Below the pieces are notes generated by a model. The model did not search any database and was not told where the DNA came from. It was given only the letters and a program-made list of their open reading frames with translations. The translations under genes were made by a program, and so were the position numbers. Shown one piece after another: positions 26,897 to 36,287 of a stretch of 64,000 nucleotides of DNA. Source of the DNA: Rhodovulum tesquicola (GTDB lineage: Bacteria > Pseudomonadota > Alphaproteobacteria > Rhodobacterales > Rhodobacteraceae); NCBI RefSeq assembly GCF_024128855.1, contig NZ_JAMYDV010000016.1, positions 1 to 64,000 on the forward strand, read 5' to 3'. Positions within the stretch are counted from its first letter, which is position 1. Each line of letters opens with the position of its first letter.

Positions 26897-28843
26897 TCAG
26901 ACCAGATCGGGGGGCAGGGCGGCCGCGGCGAGCTCTGCCACCACAGCGTCCAGCGCCACGGTTTGCGTGCCCTGTTCGCCCAGCCGGCGCAGGGTCACGG
27001 TCCGCTCCTCGACCTCGCGGCCGCCGATGGCGAGGATCACGGGCACCTTTCCAAGGCTGTGTTCGCGGACCTTGTAGTTGATCTTTTCGTTTCGGATATC
27101 GGCCTCGGCCCGCACGCCCGCCGCCACCAGCCGGGCCACCACCTCGCGCACGAAATCGTCCGCATCCGACACGATCGAGGCCACCACCACCTGCCGCGGC
27201 GCCAGCCAGAACGGCAGTTTCCCGGCGAAGTTCTCGATCAGGATGCCGATGAACCGCTCGAAGCTGCCCAGGATCGCGCGGTGCAGCATGACGGGGCGGT
27301 GTTTCGCGCCATCCTCGCCGATATAGGTGGCGTCCAGCCGTTCGGGCAGCACGAAATCCACCTGCAAGGTGCCGCATTGCCAGTCGCGCCCGATGGCGTC
27401 GGTCAGCACGAATTCCAGCTTGGGCCCGTAGAAGGCGCCTTCGCCCGGGTTCAGTTCGTAGGCATAGCCCGCCGCCTCGGTCGCCGCTTTCAGCGCCGTT
27501 TCGGCCTTGTCCCAGACCTCGTCGCTGCCCGCGCGCATCTCGGGGCGGTCCGAGAACTTCACCCGGAACTTCTCGAAGCCGAGATCGGCATAGATCGCGC
27601 TGAGCATCGCGATGAAGCGGCGGGTTTCCTCCTCGATCTGGGCCTCGCGGCAGAAGATATGCGCATCGTCCTGGGTAAAGCCGCGCACCCGCATGATGCC
27701 ATGCAGCGCCCCCGAAGGTTCATAGCGGTTGCACGAGCCGAATTCGGCCATGCGCAGGGGCAGGTCGCGATAGGATTTGAGCCCCTGGTTGAAGATCTGC
27801 ACATGGCAGGGGCAATTCATCGGCTTGAGCGCATTGACCGATTTCTCGCGCGCATGCTCCTCGTCCACTTCGACGATGAACATGTGCTCCTGATACTTTT
27901 CCCAATGGCCGGAGGCTTCCCAGAGGCGGCGGTCTACCACCTGCGGGGTGTTCACCTCGACATAGCCATTCGCGTTCTGCCGCCGCCGCATGTAATCCTG
28001 CAAGACCGTGTAGATGCGCCAGCCATTGGGGTGCCAGAACACCTGGCCCGGCGCTTCTTCCTGCATGTGGAACAGGTCCATTTCCCGGCCCAGCCGCCGA
28101 TGGTCGCGTTTCTCGGCCTCTTCGAGGAAGGTCAGGTAATCCTTCAGATCCTGCCGGTTGCGGAACGCCACGCCATAGATCCGTTGCAGCATCGGCCGAC
28201 TGCTGTCGCCCCGCCAATAGGCGCCCGCGACCTTCATCAGCCTGAAGGCATCGGCGGGCAATTGGCCCGTGTGTTGCAGATGCGGGCCGCGGCACAGATC
28301 CTGCCAATGGCCGTGCCAATACATGCGGATCGGCTGGCCCTCGGGGATCATGCCGACCAGTTCCACCTTGTACGGTTCGTTATTGGCCTCGTAATATTTC
28401 ACCGCGCGGTCACGGTCCCAGATTTCCGTGGTCACCGGATCGCGGCGGTTGATGATCTCTTTCATCTTCGCTTCGATCTTGCCCAGATCCTCGGGCGTAA
28501 AGGGGTCTTGGCGGTCGAAATCGTAATACCAGCCATTCTCGATCACCGGGCCGATGGTCACCTTGACGTCGGGCCAAAGCTCCTGCACCGCGCGGGCCAT
28601 GATATGCGCCAGGTCGTGGCGGATCAGTTCGAGCGCGGGGCCGTCGTCCTGCATCGTGTTGATGGCTATGGCCGCATCCTCGGTAATGGGCCATTGCAGG
28701 TCGAAATGGCTTCCGTTCACCTGGGCCGAGATCGCCTTTTTCGCCAGAGAGTTGGAAATCGAGGCGGCGACCTCGGCCGGGGTCGTGCCGGCCGGGTAGC
28801 TGCGGTGATTGCCATCGGGGAAGGTCAGCGTGATCTGGCCCAT
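26897..28843 (-). CDS. thrS: Threonyl-tRNA synthetase
   Basis: Charges tRNA-Thr; class II synthetase of 648 residues. N-terminal TGS domain ([17 protein letters not shown]), editing domain with the HxxxH-type [12 protein letters not shown] and [11 protein letters not shown], catalytic core with [10 protein letters not shown] and [22 protein letters not shown], and a C-terminal anticodon-binding domain ([15 protein letters not shown]). GAGGAGG lies upstream of ATG 28843. A longer open frame upstream has no TGS features and was rejected. valS lies 133 bases upstream on the same strand. Confidence 0.97.
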   Translation of the reverse strand: MGQITLTFPDGNHRSYPAGTTPAEVAASISNSLAKKAISAQVNGSHFDLQWPITEDAAIAINTMQDDGPALELIRHDLAHIMARAVQELWPDVKVTIGPVIENGWYYDFDRQDPFTPEDLGKIEAKMKEIINRRDPVTTEIWDRDRAVKYYEANNEPYKVELVGMIPEGQPIRMYWHGHWQDLCRGPHLQHTGQLPADAFRLMKVAGAYWRGDSSRPMLQRIYGVAFRNRQDLKDYLTFLEEAEKRDHRRLGREMDLFHMQEEAPGQVFWHPNGWRIYTVLQDYMRRRQNANGYVEVNTPQVVDRRLWEASGHWEKYQEHMFIVEVDEEHAREKSVNALKPMNCPCHVQIFNQGLKSYRDLPLRMAEFGSCNRYEPSGALHGIMRVRGFTQDDAHIFCREAQIEEETRRFIAMLSAIYADLGFEKFRVKFSDRPEMRAGSDEVWDKAETALKAATEAAGYAYELNPGEGAFYGPKLEFVLTDAIGRDWQCGTLQVDFVLPERLDATYIGEDGAKHRPVMLHRAILGSFERFIGILIENFAGKLPFWLAPRQVVVASIVSDADDFVREVVARLVAAGVRAEADIRNEKINYKVREHSLGKVPVILAIGGREVEERTVTLRRLGEQGTQTVALDAVVAELAAAALPPDLV

Positions 28844-28976
28844 ATCGGCCTCCTCGTCGGTTTGGCGCCCACGGAACGCCCGGTTGCGGGTGATGTCGCG
28901 CCCCTGATGAACCCGGCCGTTGGGCAAGTCAAGACGGCGGGGCTGCGTGGGGTGGGTGTCAACCCACCGCCTGCCC

Positions 28977-31919
28977 TCAGCCCAGTTCCGCCAGCCGGGC
29001 AAGCGCCGCGCGCAGCTTGGCGGCCTCGTCCTGCTTGGCCGCGGCCAGGTCGCGGGTTTCCTCGACCACGTCTTCGGGTGCGCTGTCGATGAATTTGGGG
29101 TTGTTCAGCCGCCCCGTCAGCCCGGCCAGTTCCTTTTCGAGCTTGGCCAGGCTTTTTTCCAGCCGGGTCTTTTCGGCGGCGACATCGACGATGCCTGCCA
29201 GCGGCAGGGCGAAACTGCCGCCCTCGACCGCGATGGTCACGCAGCCCTTGGGCAGGTCATTGACTTCGCTCAGGCTTTCGACGCGGGCCAGCTTGCGGAT
29301 CAGGGCCTCGTTGCGGTCCCAGGCTTTGCGGGCGGCGGGGTCGATCTGGGTGGCGAGCATCGGGATCTGGGCGCCTGCGGGCACGCCCATCTGGGCGCGG
29401 GCCGAGCGGATTTCTTCAATGAGATCAATGACCCAATTCATCTCGCGGTCGGCGTCCGGGTCGATCAGCTCGGCGCCATAGGTCGGCCAGTCGGCATGGA
29501 CCAGCATTTTTTTTCGGGTGGCGGTGGTGGTCCAGAGGTCTTCGGTGATGAAGGGCATGATCGGGTGCAGCAGGATCAGGCACTGGTCCAGGACCCAGGC
29601 CATGGTGGCGCGGGTTTCCCTTTGTTCTTCGGGACTTCCGTCCAGAAGCAAAGGTTTGGAGAACTCGACATACCAGTCGCAGACCTTGCCCCAGACGAAG
29701 CCGTAAAGCGCGTTGGCCGCGTCGTTGAAACGGTAGTTTTCCAGTGCGTCGTCAACGGCTTGGCGGACTTTTGCGGTTTCGCCGATGATCCAGCGGTTCA
29801 CTGTCTGACTTGCATCGGGTTTGCGTCGGACTTCCATCGGACTTTCGTCGGAAAACACGCCGTTCATTTCCGCGAAGCGGGCGGCGTTCCAGAGCTTGGT
29901 TCCGAAATTGCGATAGCCCGCGATGCGGCTGGTCGAGAGCTTCAGGTCGCGCCCCATCGCGGCCATGGCGGTTAGGGTGAAGCGCACCGCGTCGGCGCCG
30001 AATTCGTCGATCAGGTCCAGCGGGTCGAGGACGTTGCCCAAGGATTTCGACATCTTCTTGCCCTTCTCGTCGCGGACGAGGGCGTGGACATAGACGGTGT
30101 GGAAGGGGACCCGGTCCACCACGGCCAGTTGCATCATCATCATCCGGGCGACCCAGAAGAAGATGATGTCGAAGCCGGTGATCAGGACATCGGTGGGGAA
30201 GTATTTTTGCAGTTCCGGCGTGTCCTCGGGCCAGCCCAGCGTGCCGATGGGCCAAAGGCCGGAGGAGAACCAGGTGTCGAGAACGTCGGGGTCGCGATAG
30301 AGAGCTATTGGTGTCCGGTGTACTGCGCCGGAGGGAAGCAGGTTTCTCCCATTCCTCTTGACAGCTTCTGGCTGGGAGTCACAAAGCTCAACGCTCTCGC
30401 CGTAGTATTCCTCGGCAATGCGCCTGATTTCTTCTTCGTTTGCTCCACAAAACTCCTTGTCCGTATCCGTTCGTCCAAAGACAACAGAGAAGCTGCGGCC
30501 ACCACCTTTCGTTTTCTTCGGCCCATACCAAACCGGGATCTGGTGCCCCCACCAGAGCTGGCGGCTGATGCACCAGGGCTCGATGTTTTCCAGCCAGTGG
30601 AAATAGACCTTTTCGTGCTGCTCGGGCAGAATCCGGGTGCGGCCCTCGCGGACGGCGGCGAGCGCCGGTTCCACGATCTTGGCGGTGTCCACGAACCACT
30701 GGTCGGTCAGGTAGGGCTCGATGGCGACCTTCGAGCGGTCGCCATGGGGGACCATGTGGCGGTCGGGGTCGATGCCGTCGAGCCAGCCATCGTCACTGGC
30801 CTCGTTGATGATCGCCTCGCGCGCGGCGTAGCGGTCGGCGCCGTCCAGACGCTCGATGGCCTTGGCGACGAGGTCGGGGTCGCAGCCCTCGGCGAAATCG
30901 CGGTTGTCCTTGAGGAACATCGCCGCGCGGGTGGTCATCACGTTGATGGCGCGCAGCCCCGCGCGTTGGCCCACTTCCCAGTCGTTGAAGTCATGCGCAG
31001 GCGTGATCTTGACCGCGCCCGTGCCCTTGGCCGGGTCGGCATATTCGTCGGCCACGATGGGGATGGACCGGCCGCACAGCGGCAGGCGGACGGTCTTGCC
31101 GATCAGGTGCTTGTAGCGCGCATCCTCGGGATGGACGGCCACGCCGGTGTCGCCCAGCATCGTCTCGGGGCGGGTCGTGGCGACGACCAGATAGGGGCAG
31201 GGTTCGGTCGCGGTGACGTTGCCCTCGTCATCCCATTCGGTGGGGCGGTCCCAGGTCGCGCCATCCTCCAGCGGGTAGCGCAGGCGCCACATCGCGCCAT
31301 CGACCTCGACCTGTTCGACCTCGAGATCGGAAATCGCGGTCTCGAAATGCGGATCCCAGTTCACCAGCCGCTTGCCGCGGTAGATGTAGCCCTTGTCGTA
31401 GAGATCGACGAAGACCTTGATGACGGCATCGTGGAAATTGCCCTCCTCGCCCTCCGGTGCCCCGGGCGCACCCGACATGGTGAAGGCGTTGCGCGACCAG
31501 TCGCAGGAGGCCCCCAGCCGTTTGAGCTGGTTGATGATGGTGCCGCCGGATTGCTGCTTCCATTCCCAGACGGTTTTCAGGAACTCCTCACGCCCCATTT
31601 CGCGGCGGCCGGGCTTGCCCGCCTTGGCCAGTTCGCGTTCCACGACCATCTGGGTCGCGATGCCCGCATGGTCCTGCCCCGGCTGCCAGAGCGTGTCGAA
31701 GCCGCGCATCCGGTGCCAGCGCACGAGGATGTCCTGCAGCGTGTTGTTGAAGGCGTGGCCCATATGCAGGCTGCCGGTGACGTTGGGCGGCGGGATCATG
31801 ATGCAGAAGGTTTCGGGGCGGGACGCGTTCGCCCCGGCCGTGAAGCACCCGGCCTTTTCCCAGGCGTCATACAGGCGGGCCTCGGCCTCGGCGGCGTTGA
31901 AGGTCTTTTCCATCGGCAT
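28977..31919 (-). CDS. valS: Valyl-tRNA synthetase (with enlarged low-GC internal segment)
   Basis: Charges tRNA-Val; class I synthetase of 980 residues. It has the HIGH-type [14 protein letters not shown] near residue 45, editing domain, [13 protein letters not shown] catalytic region, [18 protein letters not shown] signature KKMSKSLGN near 625, and a C-terminal coiled coil. Between [10 protein letters not shown] and DVLDTWFSS there are 79 residues, more than the roughly 30-45 I expect. This part (about 30296-30535, residues 461-541) is visibly lower in GC than the rest. Start 31919 (MPMEKTF) is preferred; ATG 31913 is the alternative. Confidence 0.95.
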   Translation of the reverse strand: MPMEKTFNAAEAEARLYDAWEKAGCFTAGANASRPETFCIMIPPPNVTGSLHMGHAFNNTLQDILVRWHRMRGFDTLWQPGQDHAGIATQMVVERELAKAGKPGRREMGREEFLKTVWEWKQQSGGTIINQLKRLGASCDWSRNAFTMSGAPGAPEGEEGNFHDAVIKVFVDLYDKGYIYRGKRLVNWDPHFETAISDLEVEQVEVDGAMWRLRYPLEDGATWDRPTEWDDEGNVTATEPCPYLVVATTRPETMLGDTGVAVHPEDARYKHLIGKTVRLPLCGRSIPIVADEYADPAKGTGAVKITPAHDFNDWEVGQRAGLRAINVMTTRAAMFLKDNRDFAEGCDPDLVAKAIERLDGADRYAAREAIINEASDDGWLDGIDPDRHMVPHGDRSKVAIEPYLTDQWFVDTAKIVEPALAAVREGRTRILPEQHEKVYFHWLENIEPWCISRQLWWGHQIPVWYGPKKTKGGGRSFSVVFGRTDTDKEFCGANEEEIRRIAEEYYGESVELCDSQPEAVKRNGRNLLPSGAVHRTPIALYRDPDVLDTWFSSGLWPIGTLGWPEDTPELQKYFPTDVLITGFDIIFFWVARMMMMQLAVVDRVPFHTVYVHALVRDEKGKKMSKSLGNVLDPLDLIDEFGADAVRFTLTAMAAMGRDLKLSTSRIAGYRNFGTKLWNAARFAEMNGVFSDESPMEVRRKPDASQTVNRWIIGETAKVRQAVDDALENYRFNDAANALYGFVWGKVCDWYVEFSKPLLLDGSPEEQRETRATMAWVLDQCLILLHPIMPFITEDLWTTTATRKKMLVHADWPTYGAELIDPDADREMNWVIDLIEEIRSARAQMGVPAGAQIPMLATQIDPAARKAWDRNEALIRKLARVESLSEVNDLPKGCVTIAVEGGSFALPLAGIVDVAAEKTRLEKSLAKLEKELAGLTGRLNNPKFIDSAPEDVVEETRDLAAAKQDEAAKLRAALARLAELG
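30296..30535 (-). other. Low-GC enlarged segment inside valS
   Basis: The first 180 bases of this segment (30301-30480) count 96 G+C (53%), while flanking valS sequence is clearly richer. It encodes about 80 residues, including [21 protein letters not shown] in parts and [17 protein letters not shown], without breaking the frame. It lies between the HQIPVWY and DVLDTWFSS motifs. It may reflect recombination with a foreign valS allele or an insertion. Confidence 0.6.
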
Positions 31920-32053
31920 GGGGCGCGGTCCTCGGCATCGGATGGGCATTGGCGCGTGACTTAGCGAATGCCCGGGCCAAGGCCAAGCCCCGGCGGGGCT
32001 GGACAGGGGCGGCATGGCCGCTATCGTCCGGCCCGACAGCAGGGGGACACGGG

Positions 32054-34342
32054 ATGGACAGCAAATTCGGCCAGAGCCAGCCGGGCGGGCGGATCGAGGA
32101 TCGCCGCTTCCTGACCGGGCAGGGGCGCTATGTGGACGATATCGCGCCTGCCGATGCGCTGCATGCGCTGTTCCTGCGCAGCCCCGTCGCGCATGGCCGG
32201 ATCGCGGCGCTGGACGTGGCGGCGGCGCGGGCGGCGGAGGGGGTGCATCTGGTGCTGACGGCCGGGGACCTGCGGGCGGCGGGCGTGACGCTGGAGATGG
32301 AGGCCGCCCTCGTGCGCAACCGCGATGGCAGTTCGGGGGCGGCGACGGCGCGGCCGCTGCTGGCGCGGGACCGGGTGCGGTTCGTGGGCGAGGCGGTGGC
32401 GGTGGTGGTGGCCGACAGGCCGGATCAGGCGCGCGATGCGCTTGAGGCGATCGGGCTGGAGATCGAGGAATTGCCGCCGCATCTGGCGCTGGCCCCGGGC
32501 GGGGACGCGATCCATCCGGCCGCGCCGGGCAACCTGGCCTATGACTGGGCGATGGGGGATGCGGCGGCGGTCGAGGCGGCGTTTGCCGCGGCCGCGCATG
32601 TGGTCAAGCTGGAGGTGGCGGATCACCGGGTGATCGTGAACGCGATGGAGCCGCGCGGCTGCTGGGCCGAATGGCAGGGCGGGCGGCTGCATCTGTGCGT
32701 GAACGGGCAGGGCGTGTGGGACCAGAAGGCGCGGCTGGCGCGGATGCTGAACCTGCCCGGGGACGCGGTGCGGGTGACCAACCCCGATGTGGGCGGCGGC
32801 TTCGGGATGAAGGCGATGAGCTATCCCGAATATTACGTCATCGCCCAGGCCGCGCGGATGCTGGGGCGCCCGGTGCGCTGGATGTCGGAGCGCACCGAGG
32901 CGATGCTGAGCGACAATGCCGGGCGCGATCTGGTCTCGACTGTGGAACTGGCCTTCGATGCGGGGCACCGGATCATCGGCTACCGGGTTGGCAATGTCTC
33001 GAATCTGGGGGCCTACAATTCCGAGAACGCCCAGCCGATTCAGTCCAGGCTGTTCGCCAAGGTGCTGACCGGGGCCTATGACATTCCCGCCGCATATCTC
33101 GGGGTGCAGGGGGTCTTTACCAACACCACCCCGGTTGACGCCTATCGCGGTGCGGGCCGGCCCGAGGCGATCTATGCCCTCGAACGCGCGATGGACCATG
33201 CCGCCCGCGTGCTGGGCGTGGATCCGTGGGAGTTGCGGCGGCGGAACTTCATCGGGCGGGATGCCTTTCCCTATCGCACGCCGACGGGCGAGACCTATGA
33301 CGTGGGCGATTTCGGCCGGGTTCTGGATCGGGTGCATGGCGTTGCCGATGTGGCGGGGTTCGCGGGGCGCAAGGCCGAGAGTGCGGCGCGCGGGCGGCTG
33401 CGCGGGCTGGGGCTGTGCTATTACATCGAAGCGATCCTGGGCGATCCGTCCGAGGCGGCGGAGGTCGAGTTCTGCGAGGATGGCGGCGTGAACCTTTATG
33501 TCGGCACGCAGTCGAACGGGCAGGGGCACGAGACGGTCTATGCCCGCTTCCTGTCCGAACGCAGCGGCATCCCGGTGGAAGATATCCGCGTGATCCAGGG
33601 CGACAGCGACCGGATCGCGACGGGGGGCGGCACGGGCGGGTCGCGGTCGGTGACGACGCAGGGCAGCGCGACGCTGGCCACGGTTCAGGCGATGCTGGCC
33701 GCGTTCACCCCGTTTCTGGCCGAGCGGATGGGGGTCGATCCGGCCGATCTGGCCTTTGATGGCGAGACATTCCGCGCGCCGGGCTCGAACCTGACGCCGA
33801 CGCTGTGCGAGGCAGCCCTGATGGCGCGGGCCGCGGGGCGGGCGGATCTGCTGCGCCACCGCGCCGAATACCGGCTGCCGGGGCGGTCCTATCCCAATGG
33901 CGCGCATGTCGCCGAGGTCGAGATCGACCCCGAGACCGGCAGGACCGAACTGGTGAAATACACCGTCACCGACGATTTCGGCACGCTGATCGCCCCGCAA
34001 CTGGTCGAGGGGCAGGTGCATGGCGGCATCGCGCAGGGGCTGGGGCAGGTGCTGTGCGAACGCGCGGTGCATGACGAGACCGGCCAGTTGCTGAGCGCGA
34101 GCTTCATGGATTACGCCATGCCGCGCGCCGACGATCTGCCCTTTGTCACCTTCACCACCGAATCCGTGCCCTCGACCGCGAACCCGCTGGGCATGAAGGG
34201 CTGCGGCGAGGCGGGCACGGTGGGGGCGCTGGCGGCCATCGCGAACGCGGTCGCGGATGCGCTGTGGGAGCGCGGCGTGCGGCAGGCCGACATGCCGTTC
34301 ACGCCGCACCGGGTCTGGCAGATGCTGCGCGCGGCGGGCTGA
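32054..34342 (+). CDS. Xanthine dehydrogenase/CO dehydrogenase-family molybdopterin subunit (form II CoxL-like), orphan
   Basis: 762-residue large subunit of a molybdenum hydroxylase. It has GRGRYVDDI-type entry ([23 protein letters not shown]), [10 protein letters not shown], the active-site loop [15 protein letters not shown] near 362, [16 protein letters not shown], and the catalytic Glu in [19 protein letters not shown] near 718. AYRGAGR is the form II CoxL pattern, whose substrate is uncertain and probably not CO. No FeS (CoxS) or FAD (CoxM) subunit gene adjoins it, unlike most operons of this type. ATG 32054 follows GGGGACACGGG. Confidence 0.88.
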   Translation: MDSKFGQSQPGGRIEDRRFLTGQGRYVDDIAPADALHALFLRSPVAHGRIAALDVAAARAAEGVHLVLTAGDLRAAGVTLEMEAALVRNRDGSSGAATARPLLARDRVRFVGEAVAVVVADRPDQARDALEAIGLEIEELPPHLALAPGGDAIHPAAPGNLAYDWAMGDAAAVEAAFAAAAHVVKLEVADHRVIVNAMEPRGCWAEWQGGRLHLCVNGQGVWDQKARLARMLNLPGDAVRVTNPDVGGGFGMKAMSYPEYYVIAQAARMLGRPVRWMSERTEAMLSDNAGRDLVSTVELAFDAGHRIIGYRVGNVSNLGAYNSENAQPIQSRLFAKVLTGAYDIPAAYLGVQGVFTNTTPVDAYRGAGRPEAIYALERAMDHAARVLGVDPWELRRRNFIGRDAFPYRTPTGETYDVGDFGRVLDRVHGVADVAGFAGRKAESAARGRLRGLGLCYYIEAILGDPSEAAEVEFCEDGGVNLYVGTQSNGQGHETVYARFLSERSGIPVEDIRVIQGDSDRIATGGGTGGSRSVTTQGSATLATVQAMLAAFTPFLAERMGVDPADLAFDGETFRAPGSNLTPTLCEAALMARAAGRADLLRHRAEYRLPGRSYPNGAHVAEVEIDPETGRTELVKYTVTDDFGTLIAPQLVEGQVHGGIAQGLGQVLCERAVHDETGQLLSASFMDYAMPRADDLPFVTFTTESVPSTANPLGMKGCGEAGTVGALAAIANAVADALWERGVRQADMPFTPHRVWQMLRAAG

Positions 34343-34410
34343 ACCCGGACCCTGCCCCTTGGCACCGCCTGCCCCCGCGTGTATGGCGGCGCAAGCCCAA
34401 GGAGAGACCG

Positions 34411-35199
34411 ATGCAAGGCAGCGCCAATCTCAACATCATGATCAAGGCCGCGCGCAAGGCGGGGCGCAGCCTCGTCAAGGATTTCCGCGAGGTCGAGAAC
34501 CTTCAGGTCTCGATGAAGGGGGCGGGGGATTTCGTCAGCCGCGCCGACATGGCGGCCGAGAAGATCCTGAAGGAGGAATTGCGCGGCGCGCGGCCGAATT
34601 ACGGCTGGCTGGGCGAGGAAACCGGCGAGGAAGCGGGCGAGGATCCCACGCGGCGCTGGATCGTCGATCCGCTGGACGGGACCACGAATTTCCTGCACGG
34701 GCTGCCGCATTGGGCGATTTCCATCGCGCTGGAACACAAGGGCGAGATCGTCGCGGGCGTGATCTTTGACGCGGCCAAGGACGAGATGTTCGTCGCCGAG
34801 AAGGGCGCGGGGGCCTGGATGAACGAACGCCGTCTGCGCGTGTCGGGGCGCGCGCGCATGATCGAGGCGATCTTTGCCACGGGCGTTCCGTTCGCTGCCA
34901 AGAAGACCCTGCCCGCCACCTTGCAGGACCTGGCCCGGCTGATGCCGCATTGCGCGGGCGTGCGGCGCTGGGGCTCGGCGGCGCTGGACCTCGCCTATGT
35001 CGCGGCCGGGCGCTATGACGGCTATTGGGAACGCGAGCTGAACGCCTGGGACCTGGCCGCGGGGCTGATCCTGGTGCGCGAGGCGGGCGGCATGGTCGGC
35101 CCGCTGCGCGAGGGCCATGACCCGCTGGTGCATGGCGATGTGATGGTCGCCAATACCGCGCTCTACGAGCCCTTCGCGAAACTGATAAGAAACACTTAA
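34411..35199 (+). CDS. suhB: Inositol monophosphatase family protein (SuhB-like)
   Basis: 262-residue Mg-dependent phosphatase that hydrolyses inositol-1-phosphate or related sugar phosphates; in E. coli SuhB also acts with RNA polymerase antitermination complexes. Metal-binding motifs are GEETGEE (about 68-74) and WIVDPLDGTTNFLHGLP near 88, with the second motif WERELNAWDLAAGLILVREAGG near 210. GGAGAGACCG precedes ATG 34411. It follows the CoxL-like gene by 68 bases and could share its transcript. Confidence 0.92.
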   Translation: MQGSANLNIMIKAARKAGRSLVKDFREVENLQVSMKGAGDFVSRADMAAEKILKEELRGARPNYGWLGEETGEEAGEDPTRRWIVDPLDGTTNFLHGLPHWAISIALEHKGEIVAGVIFDAAKDEMFVAEKGAGAWMNERRLRVSGRARMIEAIFATGVPFAAKKTLPATLQDLARLMPHCAGVRRWGSAALDLAYVAAGRYDGYWERELNAWDLAAGLILVREAGGMVGPLREGHDPLVHGDVMVANTALYEPFAKLIRNT

Positions 35200-35275
35200 C
35201 GGCCCGCGGCCCGCCATCGTTCTGCCCCTATCTCTGGCGAGACTCACCGAAGGGACTCAGCGAGGGACGCGCAAG

Positions 35276-35512
35276 ATGGGCATGGGGACGATTTCGGCGG
35301 CCGGAACCGGATTTGGGGCGCGGTGCGCGGCCTTCCTGTCGGACGAGGACGGTGCCGTGACGGTCGACTGGGTGGTGCTGACCGCCGCCCTTGTCGGCCT
35401 TTGCATCGGCGTGTTCACCTCGGTCAATACCGGACTTTACAGGATGGGCGAAACCGTGGGCGAGGGTCTGAGCGGGGCCAAGGTGACGCGGCTGGACACG
35501 GTGCTGAAATGA
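35276..35512 (+). CDS. Orphan Flp pilin-like small membrane peptide
   Basis: 78 residues. A short N-terminal leader ends DEDG, followed by AVTVDWVVLTAALVGLCIGVF, a type IVb (Flp) pilin-like pattern in which the prepilin peptidase would cut after Gly; the usual Glu at +5 is an Asp here. After the helix is a short hydrophilic tail. GAGGGA precedes ATG 35276. No tad/cpa secretion or prepilin peptidase genes are nearby, so if it is a pilin it depends on a remote locus. It is convergent with the rhomboid gene, ending three bases before it. Confidence 0.68.
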   Translation: MGMGTISAAGTGFGARCAAFLSDEDGAVTVDWVVLTAALVGLCIGVFTSVNTGLYRMGETVGEGLSGAKVTRLDTVLK

Positions 35513-35515
35513 CGC

Positions 35516-36256
35516 CTAGCGCCGCCGCCTGACGGGCGGAATCGTGGTCGGACGATAGCGTGCCTCGGGGTGCGGCGGGTGGCCATGGGTGCGCGCCCAG
35601 AAGCCCGGCCCGCCGCGCCGCAGCCAGAGCGGCAGGGTCAGGGCCAGCCCCGCGACGAAGCCGCCCGCATGTGCCCAATAGGCGACCCCGCCCGCGTCGC
35701 TGGGCGTCGAGACCCCCGCGAAGAGCTGCAAGCCGAACCACAGCCCCAGCATCAGCCAGGCGGGCACCGGCAGGATGCGGATGATGATGATCAGGAAGAT
35801 CAGGATATCGACCCGCGCCCTGGGAAACAGCAGCAGATACCCCCCCATCACCGCCGCGATGGCGCCCGAGGCGCCGACCATCGGCACGGTGGAATAGGGC
35901 GCCGTCACATATTGCGCCAGCCCCGCGGCCAGCCCCCCGGCAAGGTAGAAGGCCAGAAAGCCCAGATGGCCGAACTCCTCTTCCAGGTTGTCGCCGAAGA
36001 TCCACAAAAACAGCATGTTGCCGCCCAGATGCAGCAGCCCGCCATGCAGGAACATCGAGGTGAACAGCCCGTGCAGGTGCATCCCTTCGCTGATCGCGGC
36101 GGGGATCAGCGCCCAGTCCATGAAGAACCGGTCCAGCGCCACGGGGTTGGCGAAGAGGCCCCAGTAGGACAGGAACACGATCACATTGGCCGCGATCAGG
36201 GCATAGACGACAAAGGGCGTCCTGGTCGACGGGTTGTGATCGCGCAGTGGGAACAT
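35516..36256 (-). CDS. Rhomboid family intramembrane serine protease
   Basis: 246 residues with six to seven membrane helices. The catalytic Ser is in VGASGAIAAVMGGYL and the His in YWAHAGGFVAGLAL; the HGGLLHLGGNMLFLWIFGD region carries the conserved His/Asn of loop L1 and helix 2. Rhomboids cleave membrane-protein segments; the substrate is unknown. A basic C-terminal tail (PTTIPPVRRRR) extends into the cytoplasm. ATG 36256 gives the family start, and upstream in-frame codons lack rhomboid features. It runs in the same direction as putA, 31 bases downstream of it. Confidence 0.9.
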   Translation of the reverse strand: MFPLRDHNPSTRTPFVVYALIAANVIVFLSYWGLFANPVALDRFFMDWALIPAAISEGMHLHGLFTSMFLHGGLLHLGGNMLFLWIFGDNLEEEFGHLGFLAFYLAGGLAAGLAQYVTAPYSTVPMVGASGAIAAVMGGYLLLFPRARVDILIFLIIIIRILPVPAWLMLGLWFGLQLFAGVSTPSDAGGVAYWAHAGGFVAGLALTLPLWLRRGGPGFWARTHGHPPHPEARYRPTTIPPVRRRR

Positions 36257-36287
36257 GGGGCCGAGGCTAGCCGCTGGCAGCCGCCGG

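Noticed and set aside
25709..29092. 1127-codon open frame on the plus strand across csp, the ArsC-like gene and opposite thrS
   Set aside because: Chance long frame in GC-rich DNA; it overlaps several genes with clear families and has no recognisable domain.
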